Shown here: piece after piece, positions 1 to 8,923 of the stretch
Layout of the letters: each line of letters starts with the position of its first letter
Position numbering within the stretch: the stretch's first letter is position 1
Assembly (NCBI GenBank): GCA_002383485.1
Contig: DFYY01000042.1
Location: 62,001-126,000, forward strand
DNA: 64,000 bases
From: Bacteroidales bacterium UBA4070
Lineage (GTDB): Bacteria; Bacteroidota; Bacteroidia; Bacteroidales; VadinHA17
Direction: 5' to 3'
Translations under genes and position numbers: made by a program
Notes under the pieces: model-generated
Seen by the model: the letters and a program-made list of their open reading frames with translations, nothing else
Told to the model about the DNA's origin: nothing
Databases searched by the model: none

Positions 1-364
1 GCAAGGGGTTGAACTTGCGCTCTCCGTTGACGGGAAACGGCGCTTCCTCTCCCCTGAAATAACCGAAGGCGTAGAACCGCAACTGTTTCCAGAGCCTCTC
101 AACCAGCCCCTGCAGGCTTATAAGATAATGTCTGCCGTTGTCGGTAAATATGTTACCGAAGAGGAATGCCGTGTAACTTATCGTAAGAAGAACGCCGCAC
201 ACGTTGTGTATGGAAACCGCCCTCTGAAAATTCACAACAAGAGCGTTCTCAGGATCCGAGTAGAGCATGCTGAATCCCGTCACAATAAGGAACAGGCACA
301 ATACGGCATTTGCAAGATGCCAGAGCCTGACCCAGACCGGATAGTGATAGAAATTTTTACTCAT
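1..364 (-). CDS. Cytochrome b561-family membrane protein (partial, C-terminus outside window)
   Basis: The reading frame opens with an ATG overlapping the stop codon of the multiheme cytochrome gene (ATGAGTAA) and stays open to the window edge, giving about 121 residues. The N-terminus reads MSKNFYHYPVWVRLWHLANA, which matches the first heme-ligand helix of b561/Ni-Fe-hydrogenase-type cytochromes b (a His in helix 1). A hydrophobic stretch follows, then a second helix with SIHNVCG that offers another His. Proteins of this family are integral di-heme quinol/quinone oxidoreductase subunits that pass electrons to periplasmic c-type cytochromes. The overlap with the upstream gene implies translational coupling and a joint complex. 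The exact subfamily (thiosulfate reductase, hydrogenase or formate dehydrogenase type) cannot be told from the fragment. Confidence 0.75.
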   Translation of the reverse strand, partial: MSKNFYHYPVWVRLWHLANAVLCLFLIVTGFSMLYSDPENALVVNFQRAVSIHNVCGVLLTISYTAFLFGNIFTDNGRHYLISLQGLVERLWKQLRFYAFGYFRGEEAPFPVNGERKFNPL

Positions 365-1361
365 GTGCTGTCCTCTTTGGTTTGATCATTATCCTGAAGA
401 ACGTGTGTACCAGCGCTACTGCAATTGTCATGCCAATGAGGAGTAAACCGGTGAATGATATGAATTTACTGCGGTTTGCGCCTATCACATAGGAATCATT
501 TCGCAGCATGACACCGTTGATGAATCCCTTTTCGTCTCGACTTTCCTTTGCAGCGTATTTGTACAGCGTTCCCATGAGGATGGAGTTCTGACTGTGACAG
601 TCGGCACATCCCATCACGGCACTGTCAGCCGGCATTACCTCATGGGCAATCAGTACGCTGTCATTCATCCTGGTATGGCAGTCGATGCACCGTACTGCTT
701 CCATGTGGCGTTCAACATTCGGCAGCCAATCATGTTTGGGTAACACGATGCTGACGTTCTCATCATTGATGAGTCTCATTACATCAGAGTTTCCGTGACA
801 GCGGAGACACATCTCATTTGAACGGAGTATGTACTCGCGGCCTCCCGTGGTCTGCCTGGCCAGCGGATTGTAATAATGGGGATCGTGACATTTCCAGCAT
901 GTTATCAGGCCATCAGTGGCGGTGTAGTGCACGCTCTTCTGGAAATCAGCATCAATTTTCTCAAACCGGTATTGTGCATAGTTGGGGTCATACCCGTGAC
1001 AGTCAATACAGCCCCATGAGGTTTCGAACCTCGTTTCCAGGGGATGAGGGAATGTCTTGAAACCCTCCGAATGACAGTCGAGGCAGCTGAAGCTCCAGTG
1101 AACGGAGTTGTAGAACAGGTCAGGCACAACCATGTTGTGTTCAGACATCAGCTGCTTGCGAACAGTCCCTGAAACAGTATCGGTAAGAGACCATACCAGT
1201 TTGCCGTGACACACCAGGCAATTATTCTCATTGTCCTCTGCATAGAGGCTCATCTCCGCCCCCCTGGTCACCTTTGCACTGTCCTGCTTCTGCGCAAATG
1301 CAGCAACTGACAGGCCGGCAAATAAAACATAAACAATAAGTGAAATTCTCTTAAGGATCAT
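357..1361 (-). CDS. Seven-heme c-type cytochrome, membrane-anchored
   Basis: This 334-residue protein carries seven CxxCH heme-attachment motifs (first at residues 48-52; others are CLDCH, CIDCH, CWKCH, CLRCH, CIDCH and CADCH). It has a Sec signal peptide (about residues 1-23, ending AFAQ) and a C-terminal membrane helix near residues 300-325 followed by a basic KPKR tail. It should sit on the periplasmic side of the inner membrane and relay electrons. The cytochrome b gene overlaps its 3' end, which suggests a quinol-linked redox complex. The barrel and monoheme lipoprotein genes upstream on the same strand look like part of the same export or respiratory cluster. The terminal acceptor cannot be deduced. 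Spacing and signal sequence resemble the cytochrome c3/NrfH-like superfamily only in general terms. Confidence 0.85.
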   Translation of the reverse strand: MILKRISLIVYVLFAGLSVAAFAQKQDSAKVTRGAEMSLYAEDNENNCLVCHGKLVWSLTDTVSGTVRKQLMSEHNMVVPDLFYNSVHWSFSCLDCHSEGFKTFPHPLETRFETSWGCIDCHGYDPNYAQYRFEKIDADFQKSVHYTATDGLITCWKCHDPHYYNPLARQTTGGREYILRSNEMCLRCHGNSDVMRLINDENVSIVLPKHDWLPNVERHMEAVRCIDCHTRMNDSVLIAHEVMPADSAVMGCADCHSQNSILMGTLYKYAAKESRDEKGFINGVMLRNDSYVIGANRSKFISFTGLLLIGMTIAVALVHTFFRIMIKPKRTAHE

Positions 1362-1376
1362 ACCTGCATTTTAGAC

Positions 1377-2222
1377 TTAGAATCTTACAGTGACGTTGAG
1401 TCCGATAAGGAACTGGCCGTCACTGAAGCTGTTCTGATTGTATACAAAATTATATTGTCCAAGGATATCCTTGTAGTTTGCGACGAAGAGCTGGAAGGCG
1501 TGAGTGGCCGTACCAATCTCCCAGCCGAGGGAAAGCTGCGGCTTGGGATTCAGTGCCTCATCCTTCTGACTGTTGAACAGCTGATCATACTCCGCAATTA
1601 TGCTGTGCGAACCGGCAAAATTAAACCTTGCCCCTGCAGAGATCCCGTAGTTTGCGTTCTTGTAACCCACCTCCACAGCATTCAACCAGATGAATGTAGG
1701 TGCAAGCTGAAGCGAGAATTTCTCTCCGAACTTGCGGGCGATAAGCACCTGATTGAAATATGAGAACCGGTGAATCTCACGCCAGTTGTGCGCTGGCCCG
1801 AATGTATTCTGATTCAGCAGGTTAAGTCCCATATTACCATAATAACTCAGGGAGATTGGAACCGATCCTGATGAAGTCTGCTGCAGAATGGCATATTTTA
1901 CCGCCAGATCCTGGGCCTTGTAGTTCTTTGCTGTTCCTGCTGCAATCATCAGCCTGTCGGTGATGCCGTAGTTAAGACCCAGCCTGATATTGGCCGGAGC
2001 CCACAGACCGAAGAGGTCGTCAAGGCCATTGTTTACAGTACCAAACCGGTGATGGATCTCAAATTCAAGCATTCCCTTAAACGGTGTTGCAACAGTCTGG
2101 TTATCAACTAATATGCTTGTCTCAAAAATACGTACTGGATAATCTTCGCTCACCTGGCAGAAAGCCGGGAAAGATAACAGTGCCAGAACTACTGATATGG
2201 CAATTTTTTTCATGGTGGTCAT
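1377..2222 (-). CDS. DUF5777-like outer-membrane beta-barrel protein
   Basis: The protein has 281 residues, a signal peptide (MKKIAISVV...FCQ; the ATG three codons downstream of the first is equally possible) and alternating amphipathic strands ending in an aromatic residue (VTVRF), the usual outer-membrane barrel signature. The early segment with HHRFG and the GLDDLFGLWAPANIRLG region fits the Bacteroidota family DUF5777, which recurs beside multiheme cytochrome genes. Its place between a monoheme lipoprotein gene and the seven-heme cytochrome gene suggests an outer-membrane component of the same electron-transfer cluster. That role is inferred from context; the family has no settled function. 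Confidence 0.7.
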   Translation of the reverse strand: MTTMKKIAISVVLALLSFPAFCQVSEDYPVRIFETSILVDNQTVATPFKGMLEFEIHHRFGTVNNGLDDLFGLWAPANIRLGLNYGITDRLMIAAGTAKNYKAQDLAVKYAILQQTSSGSVPISLSYYGNMGLNLLNQNTFGPAHNWREIHRFSYFNQVLIARKFGEKFSLQLAPTFIWLNAVEVGYKNANYGISAGARFNFAGSHSIIAEYDQLFNSQKDEALNPKPQLSLGWEIGTATHAFQLFVANYKDILGQYNFVYNQNSFSDGQFLIGLNVTVRF

Positions 2223-2246
2223 TATTTTTGTTGGGTTTCCTGGTTT

Positions 2247-2612
2247 CTAGTTATTTTCCGCTCCCTGCGATGCCCAAAGCTTAATGGCATCGGGCACGGA
2301 CAGAAGGAGAGTGTCAATCTGCAGCATCTGAGAACCAAACGCAGTTATGCTTGAGTGAATGGAGATCACCCTGCTGGATGCCGGGGTGACAGTGTCAACA
2401 TTTGCGAAGAGTTTATCATAGGTTCTCTCCGTGCTCCATGAGCCATGGCATCCCTGGCAGAATGGCATTAGTGACTCGGAGAAGCTTACCGTCAGATCCT
2501 GCGGGATCTCAGGCTTCGCCCATGAATAACTCTCACAGGAAGAAAGGGATAGTCCGCCCGCGATTATCGCGGACAGCATCACCAGTCTTAAAAATCGTGC
2601 CTTGCGCTTCAT
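2247..2612 (-). CDS. Monoheme cytochrome c-like lipoprotein
   Basis: This 121-residue protein starts with a basic n-region and a hydrophobic stretch leading to a lipobox (LSLSSC, Cys at about residue 26), so it is probably a lipoprotein. It contains one heme motif, CQGCH, in the middle and a downstream Met (SQMLQID) that could be the sixth ligand. It is the first gene of the minus-strand redox cluster, only 24 bases upstream of the barrel gene. A small electron carrier at the outer or inner membrane is the likely role. No enzyme domain is visible. Confidence 0.7.
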   Translation of the reverse strand: MKRKARFLRLVMLSAIIAGGLSLSSCESYSWAKPEIPQDLTVSFSESLMPFCQGCHGSWSTERTYDKLFANVDTVTPASSRVISIHSSITAFGSQMLQIDTLLLSVPDAIKLWASQGAENN

Positions 2613-2932
2613 TTTTCGTTTATTGTTATATCATTCACAAATATATCGGAATAAGCATACCCCTTTGCGCCGGGATGTAAGTATTTAGATTGGCCCGAGG
2701 CTGTTTCTTATCAACTGGCCTGTTGATATTTATCACCGGGAAAGGTGTCAATCGGGAATTATGCCGGATGGTCCGGCTAAGATTGTAAATGGCATGGGCG
2801 AGCGGTGCAGAAAGTTAATGAAATGCCCTGTGGAGTCAGAAATATAACTGGAGTGAACTGCTCCGGATAGCGCCAGAAAATGAATTTTCAAGTGGGATTC
2901 CGGGCTATAGCCGCCCTGTTACCCGAATGAAT
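2613..2932. other. Intergenic stretch, 320 bases, no gene seen
   Basis: The stretch lies between the start of the cytochrome cluster and the end of the acyl-CoA dehydrogenase gene, both read on the minus strand. It should hold the promoter of the cytochrome cluster. I see no convincing TAnnTTTG box, RNA gene or strong hairpin in it. Confidence 0.4.
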
Positions 2933-4639
2933 TCAGTTCACTTTGTAGAGTCCCAGTTCCTTCTCCTCAAAGGAGGCGATGAAATCAGCCCTTTTGGAGT
3001 TCTCCGAGACTGCAAGCGGCAGGAAGAGTTCAGCCGAAGAGGTATAGGCAGGGTCGCGCTGAGCATCATGAAGGAGCAAAAAACCCATGATTATATTGGC
3101 AGCCATCTCAACCATCCGGCGTGCATGGAAATCTGTCAGCTCAGTGTTGCTTTTGGCAGTAACTTCAGCCACGCATTTTTCGTATGCGTCAGTCAGAGCG
3201 GAAAGCTGTTTCTTCAGGTGTTCCATCTCGGGGCGCACCTCTCTCTTTGCATACTCACGCATCTGAGCCAGGTAACCGCCGGTTGTAACTCCCCTGACGG
3301 CTGCCACCACCTGCAACTGCGAGGTACCTTCATAGATTGAGGTGATGCGTGCATCGCGGTAGAGTCTCTCCACCGGGAAATCCTTGATAAATCCGGCACC
3401 GCCGTGGATCTGCAGCGCATCATAGGCGATACTGTTGCACCACTCGCTGCTGATGAGCTTCACAAGCGGAGTATAGATGTCTGCCAGCCTGGTGTTGACC
3501 TTCAGATCCTCACGCTCCTCCTTTGTCAGCGTGCGCTCCTCGGACAGGAATGACCACGCTTTGTAGGTATCGACGAACCTTGCAGTCTCATATAGAAGTG
3601 ACCTCATGGCTTCAAGGCGGACCCTCATCAGGGTGAGCATCTCGTATATTGCCGGGAACTGGTCAATTGTTTTCCCGAACTGCTTCCTTTCCGAAGCATA
3701 TTTCCTGGCCTCCTCATAGGCGGCCTGTGCAATTCCAACCGATTGTGCCCCCACACCAAGACGGGCGCCGTTCATCAGTGACATCACATATTTGATCAGC
3801 CCCAGCCGGCGTTCACCAATGAGTTTTGCCGTGGCGTTGCGGAAAACCAGTTCGCAGGTGGGTGAGCCCTTGATGCCCATCTTGTTCTCTATCCTCCTGA
3901 CCAGGACCCCTCCTTCAGCCTTGTCGTAGACAAAGAGCGACAGTCCGCGGCCATCGGTGGTACCCTCTTCTGAGCGGGCAAGGACGAGTGAAATCTCAGC
4001 ATCGCCATTGGTGATGAATCGTTTTACGCCATTAAGCAGCCATGTTCCCCTGGCTTCGTCATAATGAGCCTTGAGCTGTACAGCCTGAAGGTCAGAGCCT
4101 GCATCAGGCTCGGTCAGGTCCATGGCGGCAGTTGCACCCCTGTTGAAACGGGGGAGAAACTCCTCCTTAATCTCCTGTGATGCAAACTCCAGTATGGTCT
4201 CACCGCAGTCCTGCAGCCCCCATATGTTTGCAAACCCGGCATCAGCCCTGGATACCAGTTCTGCAGCCATGACATAGGGTACCATCGGGAAGTTCAGTCC
4301 GTCATATTTTCGCGGAAAGTTCATCCCTATCACTCCTGCCCGTGTGAGAGCCTCATGATTCTCCTGTGTGCCACGTGCATAGGTCACGTGGCCGTCAGCC
4401 ACGGTGGGTCCGTCATGGTCTACATCTGCCGCGTTGGGAGATATGACATCGGCACATATTGCGCCGATTATCTCCAGCACCCTGTCATAGTTGTCCATGG
4501 CATCCTCAAAATCGCAGGGGGCATAGTCATAATGCTCCCTGTCCCTGTAATCCATCTCCTTCAGCCTGACGATCTTTTCCATCGCCGGGTGGGTAAGGTG
4601 GAACCTGAGGTCCCTGTTATCGGTATAGAAATTTGCCAT
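2933..4639 (-). CDS. Acyl-CoA dehydrogenase, long form
   Basis: The protein has 568 residues, longer than the usual 380-400 of the acyl-CoA dehydrogenase fold because of extended ends, as in the FadE/AcdA-like long subfamilies. Visible features are the FAD/substrate segment with DLTEPDAGSDL, the motif GVKRFITNGD, the helix ERKQFGKTIDQFPAIYEML, and QIHGGAGFIKDFPVERLYRD followed by ITSIYEGTSQ, whose Glu is the usual catalytic base. It oxidises acyl-CoA to enoyl-CoA and passes electrons to the flavoprotein encoded directly upstream (EtfB, EtfA). It is the last gene of that operon, with 33 bases between it and etfA. Substrate chain length cannot be read from the sequence. Confidence 0.92.
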   Translation of the reverse strand: MANFYTDNRDLRFHLTHPAMEKIVRLKEMDYRDREHYDYAPCDFEDAMDNYDRVLEIIGAICADVISPNAADVDHDGPTVADGHVTYARGTQENHEALTRAGVIGMNFPRKYDGLNFPMVPYVMAAELVSRADAGFANIWGLQDCGETILEFASQEIKEEFLPRFNRGATAAMDLTEPDAGSDLQAVQLKAHYDEARGTWLLNGVKRFITNGDAEISLVLARSEEGTTDGRGLSLFVYDKAEGGVLVRRIENKMGIKGSPTCELVFRNATAKLIGERRLGLIKYVMSLMNGARLGVGAQSVGIAQAAYEEARKYASERKQFGKTIDQFPAIYEMLTLMRVRLEAMRSLLYETARFVDTYKAWSFLSEERTLTKEEREDLKVNTRLADIYTPLVKLISSEWCNSIAYDALQIHGGAGFIKDFPVERLYRDARITSIYEGTSQLQVVAAVRGVTTGGYLAQMREYAKREVRPEMEHLKKQLSALTDAYEKCVAEVTAKSNTELTDFHARRMVEMAANIIMGFLLLHDAQRDPAYTSSAELFLPLAVSENSKRADFIASFEEKELGLYKVN

Positions 4640-4672
4640 CGGTATTACTGTTTTCTTCAGACTGATCCAAGT

Positions 4673-5692
4673 TTACTTCGCGTTAGCCCTGTAGTATTTT
4701 ATAAGCTTTGGTATCACCTCCGCCACATCTCCGTTGATAACGTAGTCAGCTATGCTGTTGATCGGCGCCATCGGGTCATTGTTGATGGCAATGATCTTTC
4801 CGCTCTGGTCCATGCCCGCGGTATGCTGTATCTGCCCTGAGATGCCGCAGGCGATGTAAAGCTTCGGCCTCACCGTCACCCCTGTCTGTCCTACCTGTCT
4901 CTCATGACCGGCGTATCCGGCGTCTACTGCTGCCCTGGAAGCAGCAACCTCACCGCCCAGCACCGAGGCCAGTTCATAAAGCAGAGCGAAGTTCTCCTTC
5001 GAACCCATGCCGTATCCTCCCGACACAATTATCTGTGCGGCCTTTATATCAACCTTGCGCGGCTCGATGTGTCTCTCGAGGATCTCCACCGCCAGGTCTT
5101 CAGGCTTGATAAAGGCAGATATATCTATCTTCTTCAGCTCACCACTGTAGTTTTTGTTCACTATCTCCCGCTTCATCACCCCTTCCCGAACGGTGGCCAT
5201 TTGCGGACGGTGGTCAGGGTTTATGATGGTGGCAATGATGTTTCCGCCAAAAGCAGGCCTGATCTGGTAGAGCAGGTTTTTGTATGTGGTATCTGTTTTC
5301 TTTACATAATGGTCACCTATCTCGAGCCCTGTGCAGTCTGCCGTCAGTCCGCTGTGCAGCGCCGAGGAGACCCTGGGGCCCAGATCACGCCCGGTGGTGG
5401 TGGCGCCCATAAGGGCTATCTGCGGCTGCTCCTGCCTGAAGAGGCCGGTGATGACCGAGGTATACGGCATTGTGCGATAATGTTCAAGAACGGGATCATC
5501 AGCCACATGCACCACGTCAACACCGTAAGGGAAGAGCTCGTTTTCAATGCCATCCAGCCCGCTGCCAAGGATAACAGCCTCAAGGCGGCAGCCAAGGGTG
5601 TTGGCAAGCGACCTTCCCCTGGTAAGCAGTTCGAGACTCACTTCAGCCGGACGTCCCTCATCAAGCTCGCAAAAGACGAATAGATTGTTCAC
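4673..5692 (-). CDS. etfA: Electron transfer flavoprotein subunit alpha
   Basis: The protein has 339 residues, the normal length. The C-terminal FAD domain shows ASRAAVDAGY, the RQVGQTGVTVRPKLYIACG loop, GISGQIQHTAGM and AINNDPMAPI, all typical of EtfA. With EtfB it forms the soluble heterodimer that takes electrons from acyl-CoA dehydrogenase. The order EtfB, EtfA, acyl-CoA dehydrogenase with short gaps (23 and 33 bases) makes one transcription unit likely. Whether this pair feeds an ETF-quinone oxidoreductase or takes part in electron bifurcation cannot be decided here. Confidence 0.95.
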   Translation of the reverse strand: MNNLFVFCELDEGRPAEVSLELLTRGRSLANTLGCRLEAVILGSGLDGIENELFPYGVDVVHVADDPVLEHYRTMPYTSVITGLFRQEQPQIALMGATTTGRDLGPRVSSALHSGLTADCTGLEIGDHYVKKTDTTYKNLLYQIRPAFGGNIIATIINPDHRPQMATVREGVMKREIVNKNYSGELKKIDISAFIKPEDLAVEILERHIEPRKVDIKAAQIIVSGGYGMGSKENFALLYELASVLGGEVAASRAAVDAGYAGHERQVGQTGVTVRPKLYIACGISGQIQHTAGMDQSGKIIAINNDPMAPINSIADYVINGDVAEVIPKLIKYYRANAK

Positions 5693-5715
5693 TGCTACTA
5701 TGTTTTATCCGTTTA

Positions 5716-6579
5716 TCAACCAATAGTATGATTCTCAATCAGCTCCCTGACAAGTGATTCAATATCCTTGTCCGATGCAGTCAGTCGCTTTGACTCCTTT
5801 GCCTGAAGGATCACATTCTCGATCTCCTTGACCTTTGTAGGTGACCCTGAAAGACCGAGCTGTTCAGGATCAGCGCCGATGGCTTCCACTCCCCATTCGG
5901 TGATTTTGATGGCCGGGCGGCCGGCGGCAATATAGTCAGAGCTCTCAGCCTGCAGTTCGGTGTCAGTGCGTGCATATTTGTACTTCATCAGGAGACGGGC
6001 ATGCCGGTAACGGCACGATGGTGCCGTTCCGTTCACTGTCACCACCAGCGGCAGCGGTGAAGAGACCGTCTCAACACCCCTCTCAAGACGTCGGCGGATG
6101 ATCAGCCTGTCGCCCTCTAAATGCATCTCCTCAGCGTAGGTCACCTGCGGCCATCCCAGCTTTTCAGCCACCTGCGGCCCCACCTGTGCGGTGTCGCCGT
6201 CAATGGCCTGTCTTCCCCCTATGACAATGTCAGGTGCCAGTCTTTTCACTGCCAGTGCCAGCGCATACGATGTTGCCAGCGTATCAGAACCGGCAAAGGC
6301 CCTGTCAGTCAGCAGCACACCGTCATCAGCACCGCGGTACAGCCCTTCGCGGATTATCTCAGCCGCCCTCACCGGACCCATCGTCAACAGGGTCACTGTC
6401 ACTCCTTTGTATCTCTCTTTTATGCGAAGTGCCTGCTCAAGTGCGTTCAGGTCCTCGGGATTGAAGATTGCAGGCAATACACTCCTGTTCACGGTGCCGT
6501 CTGCCTTCATGGCATCAGGCCCAACATTGCGCGTATCCGGAACCTGCTTTGCAAGTACAACGATCTTGATTCCGTTCAT
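5716..6579 (-). CDS. etfB: Electron transfer flavoprotein subunit beta
   Basis: I start at the ATG giving MNGIKIVVLAKQVPDT, the standard EtfB N-terminus; an upstream in-frame start would add 25 residues unlike the family. The protein has the AMP-binding segment (DTLATSYALA) and the conserved IGGRQAIDGDTAQVGPQ loop, followed by ERGVETVSSPLPLVVTVNGT. It is the first gene of the EtfB-EtfA-acyl-CoA dehydrogenase operon. Length (288 residues) is slightly above the usual 255-265 because of a C-terminal extension (ILQAKESKRL...), as seen in bacterial caffeyl/crotonyl-type ETFs. Confidence 0.93.
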   Translation of the reverse strand: MNGIKIVVLAKQVPDTRNVGPDAMKADGTVNRSVLPAIFNPEDLNALEQALRIKERYKGVTVTLLTMGPVRAAEIIREGLYRGADDGVLLTDRAFAGSDTLATSYALALAVKRLAPDIVIGGRQAIDGDTAQVGPQVAEKLGWPQVTYAEEMHLEGDRLIIRRRLERGVETVSSPLPLVVTVNGTAPSCRYRHARLLMKYKYARTDTELQAESSDYIAAGRPAIKITEWGVEAIGADPEQLGLSGSPTKVKEIENVILQAKESKRLTASDKDIESLVRELIENHTIG

Positions 6580-6834
6580 CTCATTCTCGCTTTTGAAGTG
6601 GCAAATATAATAAAAAACCATACCGCAAAACTGAACAGGGCTGTTTTTGACCACGGCGGTCGAAAATGAATATTACCTATATCTCTGATTTATTGCATTA
6701 TAATTCATACTACCCAGCCCGCAGCGATATACATTCGAAACAGGAAAAACTCTTTTTGAAAGGCGGGGATACATTAATTAAAATTGAGCTAATTTCGCTG
6801 CCGGTAAAACCATACTCTTTTTTTGCTTCCTCCA

Positions 6835-7749
6835 ATGAAAGGCAGACCTTATCTTGCTCTCGTTTTTTCAATGATCTTCTGGTCATTTTCCTTTGTCTGG
6901 TTCAAGATTGCCAACCGCGATTATGATCCGATTGCAATCGTCTTCATCAGGCTTTGCATTGCAATTGTGTTCCTGTCGTCATTTCTCTGGATAACGGGTA
7001 AGTTCAAAAAGGTGAAGAAGGGTGACCGCAAATATTTTTTCCTGCTGGCGCTGTTTGAGCCGTTTCTCTATTTCCTGGGGGAAAGCTTCGGGCTTACTTA
7101 TGTCTCATCAACGGTAGGCTCTGTGATCATCTCAACCATCCCCGTTTTTGCCGTGATCTTTGCCTGGGTCATCTATCGCGAGCGTCTTAAATTCATCAAT
7201 TACCTCGGCGTCATCCTATCCTTTGCCGGGGTGATAATCTTCATCACCAACAGTACCGGGAACATCGGGATGAACCCCAAAGGTCTTTTACTAATGTTCC
7301 TGGCAGTTGTATCCGCGGTGGGGTACAACATGGTTCTTCACAGGCTGGCACACGAGTATGATCCTGTCACTATTGTCAACATCCAGAATATTATCGGCGC
7401 TGTTCTCTTTCTTCCGCTTTTCCTCATCTTCGATCTGAGGGATCTGCTGGCGACAGGCTTTGTGGCCGAAAGCTTCGGATCAATAATTCTGTTGGCTGTC
7501 TTCGCCTCATGCGGCGCCTTCGTACTATTTGCATACTCAGTCAGGCATCTGGGGATCTCCCGTGCCAACATCTTCAGCAACCTTATACCCGTCTTCACGG
7601 CAATCTTTGCATTTTTCATCGTGGGCGACAGGCTGACGGTGCGCAACGGAGTGGGCATGGCGGTGGTAATTGCCGGGCTCTTCCTCTCGCAGGCAGGGAA
7701 AAACAGGAAAGCAGTAGTTGACACCGACTTCGCCGGGAGAACTGCCTGA
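6835..7749 (+). CDS. EamA/DMT-superfamily permease
   Basis: The ATG at 6835 (MKGRPYLALVFSMIFWS) is preferred over an in-frame TTG four codons upstream. About ten hydrophobic helices arranged as two EamA repeats are visible. The first begins with FSMIFWSFSFVWFKIA, the second with LLMFLAVVSAVGYNMV. Each repeat ends in a GVILSFAGVIIF- or GMAVVIAGLF-type helix. The family exports or imports small metabolites (amino acids, nucleotides, sugars) across the inner membrane. Substrate is unknown. It is read divergently from the etf operon with about 255 bases between start codons, and lies upstream of porQ on the same strand. Confidence 0.85.
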   Translation: MKGRPYLALVFSMIFWSFSFVWFKIANRDYDPIAIVFIRLCIAIVFLSSFLWITGKFKKVKKGDRKYFFLLALFEPFLYFLGESFGLTYVSSTVGSVIISTIPVFAVIFAWVIYRERLKFINYLGVILSFAGVIIFITNSTGNIGMNPKGLLLMFLAVVSAVGYNMVLHRLAHEYDPVTIVNIQNIIGAVLFLPLFLIFDLRDLLATGFVAESFGSIILLAVFASCGAFVLFAYSVRHLGISRANIFSNLIPVFTAIFAFFIVGDRLTVRNGVGMAVVIAGLFLSQAGKNRKAVVDTDFAGRTA

Positions 7750-7820
7750 AACGAGGAAATCATCTCATCAAACATGCCGTTTTGCCGGGATTGCTATCTT
7801 TGTCATCAACCAACAACAGG

Positions 7821-8876
7821 ATGAGGCACAGGGCTCTTTATCTGCTTCTTGTAACACGGATTCTGACCGCCCGCCACCGGGCTGCATGCCTGCTCATTGC
7901 AGTCATGGTGCTGCCGGCCGGCGGACAGACGGGAGGAGACAACACCTATGAGTTCCTGAATCTCAGCCACTCGGCTTTTGCAACCGCCACCGGCGGTATA
8001 ACAGTAGCGCAGGGGCGAAGTGATCTCAGTCTTCCCTATTTTAATCCTGCCCTACTTGACCGGTCGATGGACAACAGTGTCTCCCTCAGCTTCTCCTCGT
8101 GGTTTGCAGGAATACGGTACGGTTATGCCTCCTATGCCATGGACACTGAGAAGGCCGGCACCTTTGCCGGGGGTGTGAGCTTCATCAGCCACGGCCGCTT
8201 CACCGAAGCCGATGCCGCCGGCAATATTACCGGCAGCTTCACCGCAGCAGAGTACGCCTTTAACATTATATGGTCTTGGCAGATCGACTCATCCTTCTCT
8301 GCAGGCATCAACCTCAAGCCGGTTTTATCACACCTCGAGCGTTACTTCTCCGCCGGTTTATGCGTGGACATCGGGGCAGCATATCACAATGAACAACTTA
8401 TGTTTGACGCGGGGCTTGTAATACGCAACGCCGGTTTTCAGATAAGGAGTTACACCGGTGACGGCGGTGAGCCTCTTCCCTTTGAGATAATTGCCGGAGC
8501 AACCAAGTGCCTGGCGCATGCTCCCTTCAGCTTTTCCCTGACGGTCAGACACCTGGAGAAGCCGGACATGACCCATGACTATGATATTGAAGATGACAGG
8601 GGGGACGGAGGAATTGGCGAAGATATTCTGAGGCACATGGTATTCGGGGTTGAACTGCTTCCCTCGGAATCATTCTGGATAGGTGCCGGTCTTAACTACC
8701 AGCGCAGGGCGGAGATGCGCCTGGAGCAACGTGCCGGTACTGCAGGGTTAACGGCAGGATTCGGAATCAGGACGAAGGCATTCGAGCTGGCATACGGGAG
8801 AGATGCATTTCATCCTGCCGGAGGAACAAACCACCTGACGGTGACACTGAGGACAGACATGCTGTTTAAAAGATAA
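7821..8876 (+). CDS. porQ: Type IX secretion system protein PorQ
   Basis: The start is set at the ATG giving MRHRALYLLLVTRILT, with a hydrophobic signal stretch ending near PAGGQT; a TTG 13 codons upstream is less likely. The mature protein begins with NTYEFLNLSHSAFATATGG, characteristic of PorQ, and continues with SLPYFNPALLD and repeated barrel strands (FAGIRYGYASYAMD, YAFNIIWSWQIDSSF). PorQ is an outer-membrane component of the Bacteroidota type IX secretion pathway, linked to the A-LPS attachment complex. The cytidylate kinase gene follows 47 bases downstream, a neighbour order common in the phylum. Confidence 0.85.
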   Translation: MRHRALYLLLVTRILTARHRAACLLIAVMVLPAGGQTGGDNTYEFLNLSHSAFATATGGITVAQGRSDLSLPYFNPALLDRSMDNSVSLSFSSWFAGIRYGYASYAMDTEKAGTFAGGVSFISHGRFTEADAAGNITGSFTAAEYAFNIIWSWQIDSSFSAGINLKPVLSHLERYFSAGLCVDIGAAYHNEQLMFDAGLVIRNAGFQIRSYTGDGGEPLPFEIIAGATKCLAHAPFSFSLTVRHLEKPDMTHDYDIEDDRGDGGIGEDILRHMVFGVELLPSESFWIGAGLNYQRRAEMRLEQRAGTAGLTAGFGIRTKAFELAYGRDAFHPAGGTNHLTVTLRTDMLFKR

Positions 8877-8923
8877 TACCGGCTGAACCTTGTGGGCTTC
8901 GTTACGTTTAAAATGAACCGAGA

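Noticed and set aside
4904..5683. Plus-strand frame of 259 codons opposite etfA
   Set aside because: Shadow of etfA with no domain motif and low-complexity residues.
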